Shown here piece after piece: positions 26,085 to 37,657 of a stretch of 64,000 bases of DNA; position 1 is the first letter of the stretch, and each line of letters starts with the position of its first letter. Position numbers and translations under genes: made by a program. This DNA comes from Providencia alcalifaciens DSM 30120 (lineage in GTDB: Bacteria > Pseudomonadota > Gammaproteobacteria > Enterobacterales > Enterobacteriaceae): the NCBI RefSeq assembly GCF_000173415.1, contig NZ_ABXW01000018.1:1-64000 (forward strand), read 5' to 3'. The notes under the pieces were generated by a model that did not search any database, was not told the DNA's origin, and saw only the letters and a program-made list of their open reading frames with translations.

Positions 26085-26801
26085 TTATACCAATGACAAA
26101 AGAGAATCCAACCGACAAATTTCTACGTGAGGTAATAAATGCCCTTCTTTCTCGTTCATCAACGTTGAATGGTCCACGTTAAACCAGCAAGCTTGCATTC
26201 CACTTTTGATTGCCCCTTCCACATCCGTTAGTAGGTTATCCCCAATATGTAAAATTGCGCTAGGCTCAATGTTTAAGCGCTGAGAGGCTAGATGGTACAT
26301 ATCACAATACGGTTTTGAGCGCCCATCAGGACCTGCTTTTAAGACAAACTGGAAATATTGCCCTAACCCACACTCTTGTGGTTCTGCATTACCGTTAGTG
26401 ATGGCTACCAGTGGTAATTTTTCGGCTAATTTTGCTAACGTTTCATGTGTTGATTGCGGCACATCGATTTGGTTACGCCAGTAAGTAAAGTGCGACATAA
26501 TCTCATCCGCACCTTTCAGAGCATCTTCTTTACTGTAACCATAGTGGCATAACATCATTTTCGACGATAACCAGCGCCAACGGGTAATATCATGACGAAT
26601 ATTGGGTTCTTGCTCTTCAACTAAATAACGAAATGCATAAATATCATCGTTAGTAAAATGATGAAAACGCGGGTCATATTCACGGATAAACCGTAAAACT
26701 TCCTCTTCGGTTTTATCAATTACTGGGTGGTTGTCGTACAACGTATCATCCAAATCAAACGTCATCGCTTTGATGGGTGATAACGGACGGTAAAAGTGCA
26801 T
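26085..26801 (-). CDS. yigB: HAD phosphatase YigB
   Basis: A 238-residue haloacid dehalogenase phosphatase; in E. coli YigB dephosphorylates 5-amino-6-(5-phospho-D-ribitylamino)uracil and FMN in riboflavin metabolism. Motif I is TFDLDDTLYDN, motif II VAITNGNA, motif III near GRSKPY, and motif IV LHIGDNLLTDVEGA. It shares one base with the end of xerC, so the dapF-yigA-xerC-yigB genes form one transcription unit, as in E. coli. Confidence 0.94.
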   Translation of the reverse strand: MHFYRPLSPIKAMTFDLDDTLYDNHPVIDKTEEEVLRFIREYDPRFHHFTNDDIYAFRYLVEEQEPNIRHDITRWRWLSSKMMLCHYGYSKEDALKGADEIMSHFTYWRNQIDVPQSTHETLAKLAEKLPLVAITNGNAEPQECGLGQYFQFVLKAGPDGRSKPYCDMYHLASQRLNIEPSAILHIGDNLLTDVEGAIKSGMQACWFNVDHSTLMNEKEGHLLPHVEICRLDSLLSLV

Positions 26802-27736
26802 TAAGATTTCTCCCTCTTCGCTCGCGGATGCGCCACATCATAAACATTTGCGAGATGTTGGAAATCAAGGTGGGTATAAATTTGGGTTGTTGAGAGATTG
26901 GCATGACCCAATAACTCTTGGACCCCGCGTAAATTACCACTTGATTCGAGAATATGCGTTGCAAAAGAGTGGCGTAATTTGTGGGGATTGATATGGCTAT
27001 TCACCTCTTGTTTGATTCCCCATTGTTCGAATCGCTTTTGCACATTACGATTCGAGATACGTTTACCACTTTGCGTCGAAATAAATACCGCACCATCAAC
27101 TGGCTCATACAATTCACGCATTTCAAGCCAGCGCTTTAACCAGCTTACCGCTGTTTTTCCTAGGGGAATTTTACGTTCTTTGCTACCTTTCCCCATCACC
27201 CAAACCTCGCCTAAATCGAGATCTAGATGCTTCACATCTAAGCCAACTAACTCAGATAGACGTAATCCTGCGCCATACATCACTTCTAACATCGTCCTAT
27301 CTCTCACGACGAGAGGGTCACCACTGTCCATATTCAATAATTGAGAGATTTCATCCACATCCATATTTTTGGGCAGACGTTTTTTGGCTTTAGGTGCATG
27401 GAGAGTTTTCACCGGATTTGCAGGTAGCTCCCCTTGCTGCACCATCCAATCACAAAAACTGCGAAGGGCTGAAAGCCTTAGTGCCATACTCGCGGCTTGT
27501 AAGCCAGTTCGACGGCTTTTCGCCGCAATACTGCGCCCTAAGGTAATATCCAGTTTTTGCCATTGATTGACTTTTAGCTCACCCAAAATTTGGCACACGA
27601 CACTTAATTGACGACGATAATTGGTGATAGTCACTGGACTTAACCGCCGTTCGACGCGCAGATAGCGAAGAAAGGCTTCGACTTGGATCATCAGCCCTTC
27701 TGGCTGAACGTCTACAGACGCTCTATCCATTGACAT
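26801..27736 (-). CDS. xerC: Tyrosine recombinase XerC
   Basis: XerC, with XerD, resolves chromosome dimers at dif. The N-terminal SAM-like domain is followed by the catalytic domain: first Arg in [21 protein letters not shown] with His and Arg, [14 protein letters not shown] with His and the Tyr nucleophile. At 311 residues it is slightly longer than E. coli XerC (298), through its N-terminus. The ATG at 27736 has GAGG five bases upstream and overlaps the yigA end by 25 bp. Confidence 0.96.
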   Translation of the reverse strand: MSMDRASVDVQPEGLMIQVEAFLRYLRVERRLSPVTITNYRRQLSVVCQILGELKVNQWQKLDITLGRSIAAKSRRTGLQAASMALRLSALRSFCDWMVQQGELPANPVKTLHAPKAKKRLPKNMDVDEISQLLNMDSGDPLVVRDRTMLEVMYGAGLRLSELVGLDVKHLDLDLGEVWVMGKGSKERKIPLGKTAVSWLKRWLEMRELYEPVDGAVFISTQSGKRISNRNVQKRFEQWGIKQEVNSHINPHKLRHSFATHILESSGNLRGVQELLGHANLSTTQIYTHLDFQHLANVYDVAHPRAKREKS

Positions 27737-28416
27737 AATAACCTCGGTAGGATTTGAGCCACTTTTTCCAGCATCACTGTTCCCATACCATGTTGATAGT
27801 GTTCACGGTCGCGGCTACTAAAAATAACCATACCTGACTCACCATGATGACCAAACAGTGAAATCGCCACTGAACCTACATTTTGTGCATCAGGCAGTAA
27901 AAGTTGAAGTTCAGGACCATTAAGACGACCAAGATAATTGAGGCGATCCCCAAAACGCTGAATACGTACAGGCTCGAAAATACGACGCGGAAGCACTAAT
28001 TCGTGAGCATCTAATGGGGCGGATAACCGCCAACTGTCACTAAACAGGCGTACTGATGCGCCTGATAAACCCAGTTTTTTTGCCCAACGGTTTAATGAAA
28101 ATAACATCTCCCGCAAACTGTTTGCAGAAGACATCTCAATCACAAGATAAAGAAGTTCATCGAACAGCAGCCCATTTTCATGCGCCTGTTCCACCATGAA
28201 GCGAATATCCTGTTCAAGATTTTTAATTTTTTGACGTTGACGACTCATCACGAGCTCAGGAAGCGAAATAGCCTCCTGAACAACGTGAGGAACCTTGATT
28301 TGCTCAGCAAGAGATACATTGCGAATAAAGAAATAAGGGTTCTGTTTTAAATATTGCACCACATCCTGCTCATCCATTCGCTGAGCAATCTCTGGCACCG
28401 TTTCACGCTTATCCAT
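27712..28416 (-). CDS. yigA: DUF484 family protein YigA
   Basis: A 234-residue GAF-like DUF484 protein of unknown function, always found between dapF and xerC in enterobacteria. The ATG at 28416 is chosen because AGAGGGG lies just before it; the frame extends upstream to a TTG without such a site. The N-terminus has a conserved [16 protein letters not shown] segment followed by a basic coiled region ([14 protein letters not shown]). It is six to thirty bases after dapF, within the same operon. Confidence 0.9.
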   Translation of the reverse strand: MDKRETVPEIAQRMDEQDVVQYLKQNPYFFIRNVSLAEQIKVPHVVQEAISLPELVMSRQRQKIKNLEQDIRFMVEQAHENGLLFDELLYLVIEMSSANSLREMLFSLNRWAKKLGLSGASVRLFSDSWRLSAPLDAHELVLPRRIFEPVRIQRFGDRLNYLGRLNGPELQLLLPDAQNVGSVAISLFGHHGESGMVIFSSRDREHYQHGMGTVMLEKVAQILPRLLCQWIERL

Positions 28417-28443
28417 TATTCCCCTCTTTGCACTCAATCAAGA

Positions 28444-29280
28444 TTAAATTTGGATCACTCCATCATAGACATGGGTTGCAGGTCCCGTCATGTATAACGG
28501 CGATCCGGGACCATCCCAACTAATATCCAGAGAACCGCCTGGTAAATCCACGCGAACTCTGTTCGCTAACAACCCCTGCCCAACACCGACGGCCACAGCC
28601 GCACATGCCCCACTCCCGCATGCTTGGGTTTCCCCTGCACCACGTTCATAAACACGTAGACGAATGTAATCCGCACTGACAACCTCCATAAACCCGATAT
28701 TGGCACGTTCAGGGAAGCGCTCATGGCTTTCTAGTGCAGGACCTAAAACTTCCACTTCAGCGGTCTGTACATTATCGACTTGTACAACACAATGGGGGTT
28801 TCCCATCGAAACAACCCCCGCAAACACTGTACGTTCTTGTGCTCGAATAATATAGGTTTTTTCCGCTTTCACGGCGCGAAATGGAACGTTTTGTGGCTCG
28901 AAATCAGGCTCGCCCATATTCACGCAAACATCATCATTTTCATTAATGGTAAGAGTCATGCGCCCTGATTGAGTGCTCACTTTAATTTTTTGCTTGTTCG
29001 TCAGTCCTTTTAAGCGCACAAAGCGCGCAAAACACCGTGCACCATTGCCACATTGTGCCACTTCGCTACCATCCGCATTAAAAATACGATAATGGAAATC
29101 AAGATCGGGATCATAAGGGGCTTCCACCAGCAAAAGCTGATCAAAACCAACGCCAGTATGTCTATCTGCAAGGCGGCAGATCAGCTCTGGTGAAAAATAG
29201 ACGTTCTGTGTGACGCCATCTACCACCATAAAATCATTGCCTAGACCATGCATTTTTGAGAACTGCAATTCACGTTCCAT
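28444..29280 (-). CDS. dapF: Diaminopimelate epimerase
   Basis: DapF converts LL- to meso-diaminopimelate for lysine and peptidoglycan synthesis, using two Cys as acid and base: one in [11 protein letters not shown], the other in [12 protein letters not shown]. It has 278 residues (E. coli 274) and the typical N-terminus [14 protein letters not shown]. It starts nine bases after lptM and heads the yigA-xerC-yigB run. Confidence 0.97.
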   Translation of the reverse strand: MERELQFSKMHGLGNDFMVVDGVTQNVYFSPELICRLADRHTGVGFDQLLLVEAPYDPDLDFHYRIFNADGSEVAQCGNGARCFARFVRLKGLTNKQKIKVSTQSGRMTLTINENDDVCVNMGEPDFEPQNVPFRAVKAEKTYIIRAQERTVFAGVVSMGNPHCVVQVDNVQTAEVEVLGPALESHERFPERANIGFMEVVSADYIRLRVYERGAGETQACGSGACAAVAVGVGQGLLANRVRVDLPGGSLDISWDGPGSPLYMTGPATHVYDGVIQI

Positions 29281-29289
29281 AGCAGAGGC

Positions 29290-29469
29290 TTACTGTTTAT
29301 TCGCAGCAGGCTCTTTGTTTGAGCTGCTTGGAGCTTTAGGTTGCACGTCAGATTTAGCAGGCGCAGCTGCATTGTCTTCAGGCGGAAAATACAACGGACC
29401 TTTTAAGCCGCAGCCTGAAAGGGTAAGTAAAACGAGAAGTGCACTAAGCCCAAATAAACTTTTTTTCAT
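29290..29469 (-). CDS. lptM: LPS assembly lipoprotein LptM (YifL)
   Basis: A 59-residue lipoprotein. The signal peptide MKKSLFGLSALLVLLTLSGC ends in the lipobox LSGC (Cys20), followed by GLKGPLYFPP, the conserved segment by which LptM mimics LPS at the LptD/LptE translocon and promotes LptD oxidation. The remainder is a low-complexity Ala/Pro/Ser tail. It lies directly before dapF, as in E. coli. Confidence 0.92.
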   Translation of the reverse strand: MKKSLFGLSALLVLLTLSGCGLKGPLYFPPEDNAAAPAKSDVQPKAPSSSNKEPAANKQ

Positions 29470-29595
29470 TATGTTTCGCCTGTAAGACTAAATTTTGCAA
29501 TCTGATATTTCACACAGTAACAGGAGTCGCTTTTCAAATCACGCCTGTTTATCAAACATATTAATATTATATACGTTAAATAATTCAAATGGCAT

Positions 29596-29614
29596 CTCAC
29601 ATCTGAGATGTGAG
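29596..29614. promoter_or_regulatory. Palindrome between lptM and cyaY
   Basis: CTCACATC-TGA-GATGTGAG is a perfect 8-bp inverted repeat in the divergent lptM/cyaY promoter region. No T run follows on either strand, so an operator is more likely than a terminator. I cannot name the binding protein. Confidence 0.3.
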
Positions 29615-29683
29615 CCGTTTGACCCCTGAACACATTCAACCCTATAATTTCGCCTAAATAAAAGTATAAACAGGAAATACATC

Positions 29684-30001
29684 ATGAACGATAGCGAATT
29701 TCATCAGTTGGCAGAGCAATTGCTTAGTTCGATTGAAGAACATTTAGATAATTACGATGGCGATGCAGATATTGATAGTGAAATTAATGGCGGCGTCATG
29801 ACATTGAGTTTTGAAGATGGCAGTAAGATTATCATCAACAAACAAGAAGCGTTCCACCAGATCTGGTTAGCGACAAAACAAGGTGGCTATCATTATGATT
29901 ACAAAGATGGAAAATGGATTTGTGACCGCTCAGGTCAAGAGTTTCTGTCTATGTTAGGCAATGCAATTACCTTCCAAAGCCACTTCCCTTTTTCGTTCTA
30001 A
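29684..30001 (+). CDS. cyaY: Frataxin-like iron protein CyaY
   Basis: The bacterial frataxin, which binds iron and regulates the IscS-IscU assembly of Fe-S clusters. The acidic ridge of the first helix ([18 protein letters not shown]) binds iron, and the sheet carries [19 protein letters not shown] and the conserved [15 protein letters not shown]. Length 105 matches E. coli (106). It is divergent from lptM and convergent with cyaA. Confidence 0.97.
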   Translation: MNDSEFHQLAEQLLSSIEEHLDNYDGDADIDSEINGGVMTLSFEDGSKIIINKQEAFHQIWLATKQGGYHYDYKDGKWICDRSGQEFLSMLGNAITFQSHFPFSF

Positions 30002-30083
30002 ACACGCACTCATTCTAAAACCACAGGCAGAGGCAATAATATACTCTGTCTGTCGTTTATCACGATTAAAACCAATAATCATA

Positions 30084-32669
30084 TTACGCGTGCTGTTTAG
30101 ATAGGCTTAGCGGCTCAGGCGAGCTTAATGGTGGTGCAGAGGGGTAATCATCATTATCTTCTTCGTCTGCAGTAAATGGCCAAGTCGCATCAGAAAAGAC
30201 CATGACTTGCTTTTTGCCTGCCTCTTCTACAATTTGATAAAACTGAGGTAAATTGAAATTAATAAAGTTCGCACCGTAAGTAAAACGGTCATGGGAAGAT
30301 GAGTAAAATTTACTCACATCACGCACCAATTCTTCTTTTGAACCTTCGCAGTGAGAATAGATTTCCACGCGATTGGCTTCATCCAACACGTAAATATTAA
30401 AGCCAGTGTTGTCGTCAGTATTTTCAAAGAAAAACTGCACAATACCTTCACTTGCGTAGCCATCAACAACCGCAGGAAGATGATTATCCCCCTTCGCTTG
30501 TAATTTTACTGGCCAACCATGCAATTTGTTATGGGAGATAGCGCCATAGAACTCAACCGCATTTTCAAGCTTTTGCACAGAAACGTTTAAACGTTCAAAG
30601 AACAGACCCCATGTTTGCCCAGCGATACGCAGAGCCTTAAAGCGCCCTGGCTCATTATGGTTACTGGATAAACGCAGCTCAATACACTCTGATACCAACT
30701 GTTGGACACGAGTACGAATAAGACCGCGTAAATGTTCGCTATAACAAAATACTTCAACTGCCTCTGGCGGCGCCGCGTCTTGGTGCATTTTGCCAAGGAT
30801 GGTTTTCAGCGCTTCTAACATACACTGCTCACCACTGAAATGCAGAGTACGAACCTCATTCCATGAATTACGGTACAGCAGGTCAATGCTGCTAATCAGG
30901 CATTTTTGTGATTCACCAAAGCTGAAAATATCTAGCTTTCTAAAATCCACATGCACCACTTGCTCAGAGTAAACCTGAGTCGGGTCTTTCTCCAAGTTAA
31001 CAATAATGGCTAAGTGGCGGATTTCACATGGACTATACAATGCTTTAGGGGTTGGAGCTGGCAATCTTATTGGGAAATGGCTCGATACATCATGCATTAA
31101 TTCCAATAACTTACGCTCATCGCATTGGGACTTGCCATGATGCATATGGACTTGCGTATTTTCAGTCAGTAACCCATTAAAATAGGCCCACGCCACTAAC
31201 TTATTCAAATAGCGGTTATATTCTAAAGGTTGATGACCAATAATGGTGTCAATTTGCGGTGCTTGGTTATACAGGTACCAACCACTGCGATTTGCACGAC
31301 CTTCAGGGACATAAATAAACGTCAGATGCTCTTCACTGAGGTCTGGCGAAATCTGAGGGTTAACCAGAGTCACTTTCCCTGGTAGCGCTTCAAAGGCCGC
31401 ATATAACTTACGGGTTAATACCCCAATATCTTGTGGGCTAGCACTAACACTTAAATTATTACGGCGCGCAAACCGAATTAAATTACGGTAACTTTGCATC
31501 ATCGTATCGAGCAGCTCATTATGAGCTTCACGTACTCGCTCAATTTTCCATTGGTTACGCGTATCCAATAATGCCAAACGCTCTGAACTCCATCCCCACG
31601 ATTCCACTAACTGAGACAACACATCACGACGCCAACCTGAACACGAATTACCTTCATCTTCAGACAGTTTTTCACAGACTTTGAGATAGAAACAGCGGCG
31701 AATTAAATCTAAACGTGTTGAGTCGTTAATTTCAGTCAAATAACGAGTAACACGTTCCAACATCAAACAGTATGAATCCAACCCGTAACAGACAATTTCA
31801 CCTGCATGTAAATGACGTTTGAATTCTAACGCTAATAATTTACCGTGTGGATAATCCCAAGAATAGGATTCCAGTAAAATGCTTTTTAATACCGCTTTAT
31901 AAGGAGAATCGACACTTTTATACAGCTGCCACAGGCTCGCGCCAAAGTATTCCGCAGCTGAAAGTTCACCAAGGCCCCCTAAATCTAGCCATTCGTTTGG
32001 TGTCAAAACGCCTTGCGCATAGAGTCCCATGACATATTCGTCATAGTGTTGCTCTTCCTCAACAGGGACCATCGTCCACAATAAGCGTTTTCCGGCCATT
32101 CTTACCGCAGTACGGTAAAATTCATCCAGCAGTAAAATATGTTGAGTAGAACCGCAATCTTCACCACCGATATGTCCACTCGCATTATGGCGAAAACGGT
32201 TTTCATCAATTAAAAAAATCGTGACATCAATCCCCAGAGAAGCTGCCCACTGTTCGATTAATGTGCATTTTTTCTGTAGGAATCGTTTCTCTTCGTTATC
32301 TAACCAAGAAGGATGACAGACCCAAACGTCAATATCTGAACAGTGACTTTGGCCCACTGAAGACGTACTTCCCATCGAGTAAATGCCCGTAATTGGCAAT
32401 TCACCATTCGCTTGGTTTTTGGTGGGTAAAAAACGTTCTAAAGGTTGTAACCATTTGAGTTGTTCTGCATCGGGAGAAAAGAAACAGACACCATGAGGGA
32501 CGTTGCCTTCAATATAACCCGGCATCATTGGATGATGATAATGAAACAAAACCGGCAACAAGTTGTAAACCTTCGAAAAGGTTTCACTCATAGAAGCCGT
32601 CGCGCGTTCCAACCGCAGTTGGTTTATCGCATCAAGTCTTTGCTTTAAAGTTTCAATATAGAGGTACAA
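30084..32669 (-). CDS. cyaA: Class I adenylate cyclase
   Basis: CyaA makes cAMP, which acts with CRP in catabolite control. It has 861 residues with an N-terminal nucleotidyltransferase domain ([18 protein letters not shown]) and a C-terminal regulatory half that responds to enzyme IIA-Glc. It starts with TTG, as in E. coli where the UUG limits synthesis, and the ribosome-binding site is also poor. The last 40 residues diverge from E. coli. A conserved CRP site lies 104 bp upstream, pointing to autorepression. Confidence 0.96.
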   Translation of the reverse strand: MYLYIETLKQRLDAINQLRLERATASMSETFSKVYNLLPVLFHYHHPMMPGYIEGNVPHGVCFFSPDAEQLKWLQPLERFLPTKNQANGELPITGIYSMGSTSSVGQSHCSDIDVWVCHPSWLDNEEKRFLQKKCTLIEQWAASLGIDVTIFLIDENRFRHNASGHIGGEDCGSTQHILLLDEFYRTAVRMAGKRLLWTMVPVEEEQHYDEYVMGLYAQGVLTPNEWLDLGGLGELSAAEYFGASLWQLYKSVDSPYKAVLKSILLESYSWDYPHGKLLALEFKRHLHAGEIVCYGLDSYCLMLERVTRYLTEINDSTRLDLIRRCFYLKVCEKLSEDEGNSCSGWRRDVLSQLVESWGWSSERLALLDTRNQWKIERVREAHNELLDTMMQSYRNLIRFARRNNLSVSASPQDIGVLTRKLYAAFEALPGKVTLVNPQISPDLSEEHLTFIYVPEGRANRSGWYLYNQAPQIDTIIGHQPLEYNRYLNKLVAWAYFNGLLTENTQVHMHHGKSQCDERKLLELMHDVSSHFPIRLPAPTPKALYSPCEIRHLAIIVNLEKDPTQVYSEQVVHVDFRKLDIFSFGESQKCLISSIDLLYRNSWNEVRTLHFSGEQCMLEALKTILGKMHQDAAPPEAVEVFCYSEHLRGLIRTRVQQLVSECIELRLSSNHNEPGRFKALRIAGQTWGLFFERLNVSVQKLENAVEFYGAISHNKLHGWPVKLQAKGDNHLPAVVDGYASEGIVQFFFENTDDNTGFNIYVLDEANRVEIYSHCEGSKEELVRDVSKFYSSSHDRFTYGANFINFNLPQFYQIVEEAGKKQVMVFSDATWPFTADEEDNDDYPSAPPLSSPEPLSLSKQHA

Positions 32670-33285
32670 AGGTTACGCCTGACTGAATGAATGTAATGAC
32701 AAACCTGGGGGAATTTTCCCAGCACCCAACAGATAGAGAAAAACTTAAATTACTTTTCAAAGGGATTGTCGGAAACGTGATCAATTTAACACCTTGGAGC
32801 AAAAGGGTAAAGTAGATCACAGAATTTTTCCCGTCTATTTTTAGTACAAATTATTTTTCAACATATTGTATAAAAAGACTTTTTATTTTTGTATCACGGA
32901 AATATCCCTTGTTTTTCAATGGAATAATATCAGTGCCGTCGATTGTCTAACAAAAAGGCAGCCATAATCTAAATCCAGCTTAGTGCTGTCCGGCTCTACG
33001 CTTACTCGCTTCAACAAAAATCGCTTAATCCGCTCTCCATTTTATTTTAAAAAAAGCACGAATAGCTAAAGAATTTTGTTATATAGATCCTTTTTTTACC
33101 CGTTTTTCTTCACTCTCTGCCCCAAAAAGATGTAAAAAAGCGAACGTAAGATTATTCACTCTCTCTGCACACTCACTGAATATCGTTCATTCTGCGACCA
33201 ACTGGAAAAATGGCCGCTAACATGTTAAAACTAACGCCAATTGTATGGTTAATCTGCGGCAATATTCGCCTGAGAAAACAGTGAA
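32670..33285. other. Divergent cyaA/hemC control region
   Basis: About 0.6 kb without a gene. It holds the cyaA CRP site (32773-32794) and the promoters of both operons; the part nearer hemC is AT-rich and shows no other clear motif. E. coli also has a long control region here. Confidence 0.7.
32773..32794. promoter_or_regulatory. CRP-binding site of cyaA
   Basis: On the minus strand AGGTGTTAAATTGATCACGT, almost identical to the E. coli cyaA P2 site that mediates cAMP-CRP repression. GTGTT and ATCAC half-sites are separated by six bases. Confidence 0.85.
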
Positions 33286-34230
33286 ATGACATCAACAAAT
33301 ATCGTACGCATCGCGACGCGTAAAAGCCCTCTCGCTCTATGGCAAGCTTATTTCGTCAAAGCGAAACTCGAGCAACTCCACTCAGGTTTACAGGTAGAGT
33401 TAGTTCCAATGGTCACCAAAGGGGACATCATTTTAGATACCCCATTAGCAAAAGTGGGTGGAAAAGGATTATTCGTCAAAGAGTTAGAGTTGGCTTTACT
33501 CGAAGGGCGTGCAGATATTGCCGTTCACTCCATGAAAGACGTCCCCGTTGAATTTCCTGAAGGGTTAGGTTTAGTCACCATTTGTGAGCGAGAAGACCCA
33601 CGGGATGCATTTGTTTCAAACCATTATGCCAATATTGATGCGCTTCCTGCGGGTAGCATCGTCGGGACATCCAGCTTACGTCGCCAATGCCAATTAAGAG
33701 AATTACGCCCGGATCTCGTTATCCGAGACTTACGCGGCAACGTGGGTACCCGCCTATCCAAGCTTGATAATGGCGAATATGATGCCATTATCCTTGCAGT
33801 CGCTGGTTTAAAACGCTTAGAGCTCGATGAACGTATCAAAACCGCGTTGGAACCAGAACAATCTCTACCTGCGGTAGGACAAGGCGCGGTAGGCATTGAG
33901 TGCCGTTTAAATGATCAACGTACTCGCGATTTATTGGCAAAATTGAACCATGATGCAACATCGATTTGCGTTCTCGCGGAACGTGCAATGAATATGCGCC
34001 TCGAAGGGGGTTGCCAAGTCCCTATTGGCAGTTACGCCATCTGGCAAGGCGATAAAATCTGGTTACGTGCCCTTGTGGGAGCGCCAGATGGTAGCCAAGT
34101 CATCCGTGGTGAGCGTTTAATCGCACCTGTGGATGCAATCCAAGCAGGTATTTCTCTCGCGGAAGAGCTGCTTAATAAAGGCGCGCGCGAAATTCTAGCT
34201 GAAGTCTATAAAGGAAATGCACCAGCATGA
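33286..34230 (+). CDS. hemC: Porphobilinogen deaminase (hydroxymethylbilane synthase)
   Basis: HemC joins four porphobilinogens into the linear tetrapyrrole hydroxymethylbilane. The cofactor-binding Cys lies in [15 protein letters not shown] near residue 243, and the catalytic Asp in [13 protein letters not shown]. The 314 residues fit the family. Its last codons overlap hemD by four bases, so the two are coupled. It is the first gene of hemCDXY. Confidence 0.97.
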   Translation: MTSTNIVRIATRKSPLALWQAYFVKAKLEQLHSGLQVELVPMVTKGDIILDTPLAKVGGKGLFVKELELALLEGRADIAVHSMKDVPVEFPEGLGLVTICEREDPRDAFVSNHYANIDALPAGSIVGTSSLRRQCQLRELRPDLVIRDLRGNVGTRLSKLDNGEYDAIILAVAGLKRLELDERIKTALEPEQSLPAVGQGAVGIECRLNDQRTRDLLAKLNHDATSICVLAERAMNMRLEGGCQVPIGSYAIWQGDKIWLRALVGAPDGSQVIRGERLIAPVDAIQAGISLAEELLNKGAREILAEVYKGNAPA

Positions 34231-34982
34231 AGGTCCTTGTTACTCGCCCTGAGCCATCAAGCTCAGCGTTGATAACAGCCATTAATGCAATAGGGGCACA
34301 AGCTTATGCTGCCCCCCTAATTACGATTGAAGCTGGCGCGGAACTGAATACGTTAATCCCACGCTTAGATGGATTATCGAAAAACGACCTCGTCTTTCTT
34401 TTGTCCAAAAATGCCGTCTGGTATGCAAATTTAGTGCTGCAACAAGCAGGACGAGACTGGTCAGATAAGTTATCCTATTATGGTATAGGACAATCGACAG
34501 GACACTATTTTCAACGGTTAACTGGACAGACTATCCATTGGGCTGAAGCGGGTGAAACCAGCGAAGTGTTACTCACTCACCCTGACCTACAAAATTTAAC
34601 CGGAAAATGTGCCATACTCCTGCGAGGAAATGGTGGGCGTGAGCTTCTTGCCTCAACATTGCGCGCACGAGGTGCCAATGTTGATTACTGCGAATGTTAC
34701 GCAAGACGCCCTGTACCGTATGATAAAACTGAGTTTAACCAAACTTGGTTTAACGCTGATATCACTGACATCGTCATCACCAGTGGAGAAATGTTAACGT
34801 TGCTTAATGATTTGCTCTCTGAAGAGATGAAACAATGGTGGTATTCCCGCCGACTACTGGTTGTCAGCGAACGAATTGCAGAAAAAGCCCACCAAAGTGG
34901 GTGGCGTCGAGTCTGCGTAGCAACTAGCGCAGAGAATAACGCTTTACTTGAAGCATTAATTTCAACCGATATGGGATGCTAA
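34227..34982 (+). CDS. hemD: Uroporphyrinogen-III synthase
   Basis: HemD closes and inverts ring D of hydroxymethylbilane to give uroporphyrinogen III. The protein has 251 residues and the loosely conserved two-lobe fold: [12 protein letters not shown] at the N-terminus, [19 protein letters not shown] in the middle and [10 protein letters not shown] near the hinge. It overlaps hemC and precedes hemX by three bases. Confidence 0.95.
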   Translation: MKVLVTRPEPSSSALITAINAIGAQAYAAPLITIEAGAELNTLIPRLDGLSKNDLVFLLSKNAVWYANLVLQQAGRDWSDKLSYYGIGQSTGHYFQRLTGQTIHWAEAGETSEVLLTHPDLQNLTGKCAILLRGNGGRELLASTLRARGANVDYCECYARRPVPYDKTEFNQTWFNADITDIVITSGEMLTLLNDLLSEEMKQWWYSRRLLVVSERIAEKAHQSGWRRVCVATSAENNALLEALISTDMGC

Positions 34983-34985
34983 TTT

Positions 34986-36251
34986 ATGACGGAACAAGAC
35001 AAAATTACCGATACTGTTAATGATGAAGTGGTCACCGAGAAGCAAAAATCTCGCCAGCCTGCACCTTCATCCAAGCAGAAACGCTCTGGTCTTGCAGTCA
35101 GTGCGATTGCTATCGCAATCCTCGTCGTCATGGGCGGCGGGATGTACTACTTTACTCAACAAAGCAATGCGCAATTAGTTCATGATAACAATCAACTGAA
35201 ACAGCAAGTTAGTGAGCTAGTTGAGCAACAAAATGCCGATAGACAACGTGTTGATGCGCTCATTGCCACCAATACCGAACTGAAAAACCATGCTCGTGAT
35301 TACGAAGATCAACTCAATCGTCGCATGCAAGAATTACAAGCCCATGTCACCGCACTTTCCAGCTCTGATGTAAAAAACTGGCTGATCGCACAAGCTGATT
35401 TTATGGTGAAAATGGCAGGTCGAAAATTATGGAATGACCATGACCCTGTTACAGCGGCGGTCCTCTTAAAAAGTGCGGATACCAGTCTGGCGGAAATGAA
35501 TGATCCGAGCCTACTCGATATCCGTAAAGCCATCGCTAATGATATGAATCGTTTAGCCGCTATCAATCAAATTGATTATGACGGTATTATTTTGCGCCTG
35601 AATCAGTTAAGTAATGACGTTGATAACTTACGTCTTGCTGATTTAAATAATGGTGATGCGCCAGAAGAAACTGGAACAGATGTCAGTGAGGACATCGCTG
35701 ACTGGAAAGATAACCTCGCGCGCAGCTGGAAAAGCTTCACGAGTGATTTCATCACCGTTCGTGCTCGTGATGGCTCTGAAGCCCCACTATTAGCGCCGAA
35801 TCAAGATATCTATCTACGCGAGAATATCCGTTCCCAACTGCTTATTGCGGCACAAGCAGTACCTCGTTATCAAGAAGAGACCTATAAACAGTCCCTTGAG
35901 CAAGCCTCAACATGGGTGCGGGCGTATTTTGACGTGGATGCTCCAGCAACTAAGGCATTTTTGACTGAGCTGGATGATTTAATCAATCAACCTATCGACG
36001 CAGATATGCCAGAAGCCTTAGAAAGCCAAGCTAAGCTGGAAAAAGTGATGCAAACGCGAGTACGTAATTTGTTATCTCAAAATCCAGAACCAACTGGTGT
36101 TTCCGAAGATGCCGCGCTTGAGGCGGTAAAAGAATCTGGCAAAGCCGCCCAAGAGGCAACGGCTCCTGCGGATACGCAAACCAACAAACCGGACGTTGCC
36201 GTCGAAGCTCCTGTAACGGGTGCGGCAAACGCCCCTGAGCATAAGGGGTGA
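34986..36251 (+). CDS. hemX: HemX, membrane protein of the hemCDXY operon
   Basis: An inner-membrane protein of unclear function, annotated as a putative uroporphyrinogen-III C-methyltransferase on weak grounds. A Lys/Gln-rich cytoplasmic N-terminus is followed by one membrane span (about 37-58, [17 protein letters not shown]), then a coiled coil and a periplasmic domain, with a low-complexity Ala/Pro/Glu tail at the C-terminus. 421 residues. It is separated from hemD by three bases and from hemY by two. Confidence 0.92.
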   Translation: MTEQDKITDTVNDEVVTEKQKSRQPAPSSKQKRSGLAVSAIAIAILVVMGGGMYYFTQQSNAQLVHDNNQLKQQVSELVEQQNADRQRVDALIATNTELKNHARDYEDQLNRRMQELQAHVTALSSSDVKNWLIAQADFMVKMAGRKLWNDHDPVTAAVLLKSADTSLAEMNDPSLLDIRKAIANDMNRLAAINQIDYDGIILRLNQLSNDVDNLRLADLNNGDAPEETGTDVSEDIADWKDNLARSWKSFTSDFITVRARDGSEAPLLAPNQDIYLRENIRSQLLIAAQAVPRYQEETYKQSLEQASTWVRAYFDVDAPATKAFLTELDDLINQPIDADMPEALESQAKLEKVMQTRVRNLLSQNPEPTGVSEDAALEAVKESGKAAQEATAPADTQTNKPDVAVEAPVTGAANAPEHKG

Positions 36252-36253
36252 TC

Positions 36254-37447
36254 ATGATTAAAGTCTTTGTTCTGTTTATCGTTTTGATTGCTGGCATTAT
36301 TTTGGGTCCCCTGCTCGCTGGGCACCAAGGTTATGTGTTTATTCGTACCGATAGCTACGATATTACGACCAGCGTCACTAGCCTTGTGTTGTGCTTTATC
36401 TTGCTGCAATTTGTATTGTTATTCTTAGGCTGGTGTTACCGCCGTTTTATGAGTACCACCTCACGGACAAAGGGTTGGTTTACGGGTCACAAATACCACA
36501 AAGCCCATACCCAAACCCAGAAAGCCTTGCTCAAATTAGCGGAAGGGGATTTAGAACAAGTTGAGAAGTTGATGAGTAAACATGCTGATTTCTCGCAGCA
36601 ACCCGTCATTAACTACTTGATGGCAGCAGAAGCAGCGCAACAACGTGGTGATAGCTACCGTACTCATCAATATTTAGACAGAGCCGCCGAAGCCGCAGGA
36701 AAAGACCAACTCCCTGTCAATATTAGCCGCGTTCGAATTCAGCTAGCAGAAGGTGAAATTCATGCTGCGCGTAATGGAATCGATAAATTACTCGACCAAG
36801 CACCACGCCACCCTGAAATTTTACGCCTAGCAGAACAAGCTTACCTAGGTACTGGCGCATACCAAGCATTAATCGAGCTGCTGCCAATCATGGCGAAAGT
36901 TCAATTACATAGCGAAGATGAGCTTGAAGCCCTAAAACTCAAAGCTTACAAAGGGCTAATGAACCAGTGCATGGCTGAAGGTGGAAGTGATGGGCTAAAA
37001 ACGTGGTGGAAAAACCAGCCTCGTAAAGTCCGCCATGAAGTCCCTCTACAATCATTCCTCGCTGAACATTTAATCGAGTGTGGGGATGCCCGTAGCGCAG
37101 AGAAAATGATTATTGAGGGATTAAAACAGCAATATGATGAGCGTTTACTCCTCCTGATCCCAAAATTACACAGTGATCAGCCAGAAGCTATTGAGAAAAC
37201 GTTACTAAGCCTTGTAAAACAGTCTGGCGCAACGCCATTACTAAATAGTACATTGGGCATCCTTGCACTACAGCATGCCCAATGGGAAAAAGCAGAAACC
37301 TACTTTAAAGCTGCATTAGCACAGCGTTTCGATGCCTATGATGCAGCTTGGTTAGCGGACGCTTATGATAAGCTACATAAACCGCATGAAGCGGCGAAGA
37401 TTCGCCAAGAAGCGCTAACGCACTCTCTGAAACAAGAGCGAACATAG
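36254..37447 (+). CDS. hemY: HemY, TPR membrane protein
   Basis: An inner-membrane protein with two N-terminal spans (KVFVLFIVLIAGIILGPLLAG and VLCFILLQFVLLFLGWCY) and a cytoplasmic TPR-like domain to residue 397. It is encoded with hemC, hemD and hemX and is thought to act in late haem synthesis; it is not the HemY protoporphyrinogen oxidase of Gram-positives. The ATG at 36254 follows AAGGGG and aligns with E. coli; an upstream GTG adds two residues. Confidence 0.93.
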   Translation: MIKVFVLFIVLIAGIILGPLLAGHQGYVFIRTDSYDITTSVTSLVLCFILLQFVLLFLGWCYRRFMSTTSRTKGWFTGHKYHKAHTQTQKALLKLAEGDLEQVEKLMSKHADFSQQPVINYLMAAEAAQQRGDSYRTHQYLDRAAEAAGKDQLPVNISRVRIQLAEGEIHAARNGIDKLLDQAPRHPEILRLAEQAYLGTGAYQALIELLPIMAKVQLHSEDELEALKLKAYKGLMNQCMAEGGSDGLKTWWKNQPRKVRHEVPLQSFLAEHLIECGDARSAEKMIIEGLKQQYDERLLLLIPKLHSDQPEAIEKTLLSLVKQSGATPLLNSTLGILALQHAQWEKAETYFKAALAQRFDAYDAAWLADAYDKLHKPHEAAKIRQEALTHSLKQERT

Positions 37448-37473
37448 TCTTAAATTTCTACGCATACCTATTT

Positions 37474-37504
37474 AAAAACGCCTCCTAATCCGAGGCGTTT
37501 TTTT
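37474..37504 (+). terminator. Terminator of hemCDXY
   Basis: AAACGCCTC pairs with GAGGCGTTT around a 7-nt loop and is followed by TTTT, 27 bp after the hemY stop. Confidence 0.9.
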
Positions 37505-37657
37505 GTGATTAAAATCGAGTCATCTTTAAAAGATAATCGTTCTAGGCGTCATTTTTAGGCAATCGAGGTAAACCGCATATTGCTATGTTATAAAAGAGAC
37601 ACATAGTGTATAAATGGTCGTATACATTTTCGTTTTGAATGGTTTTAGGATAAAGAT

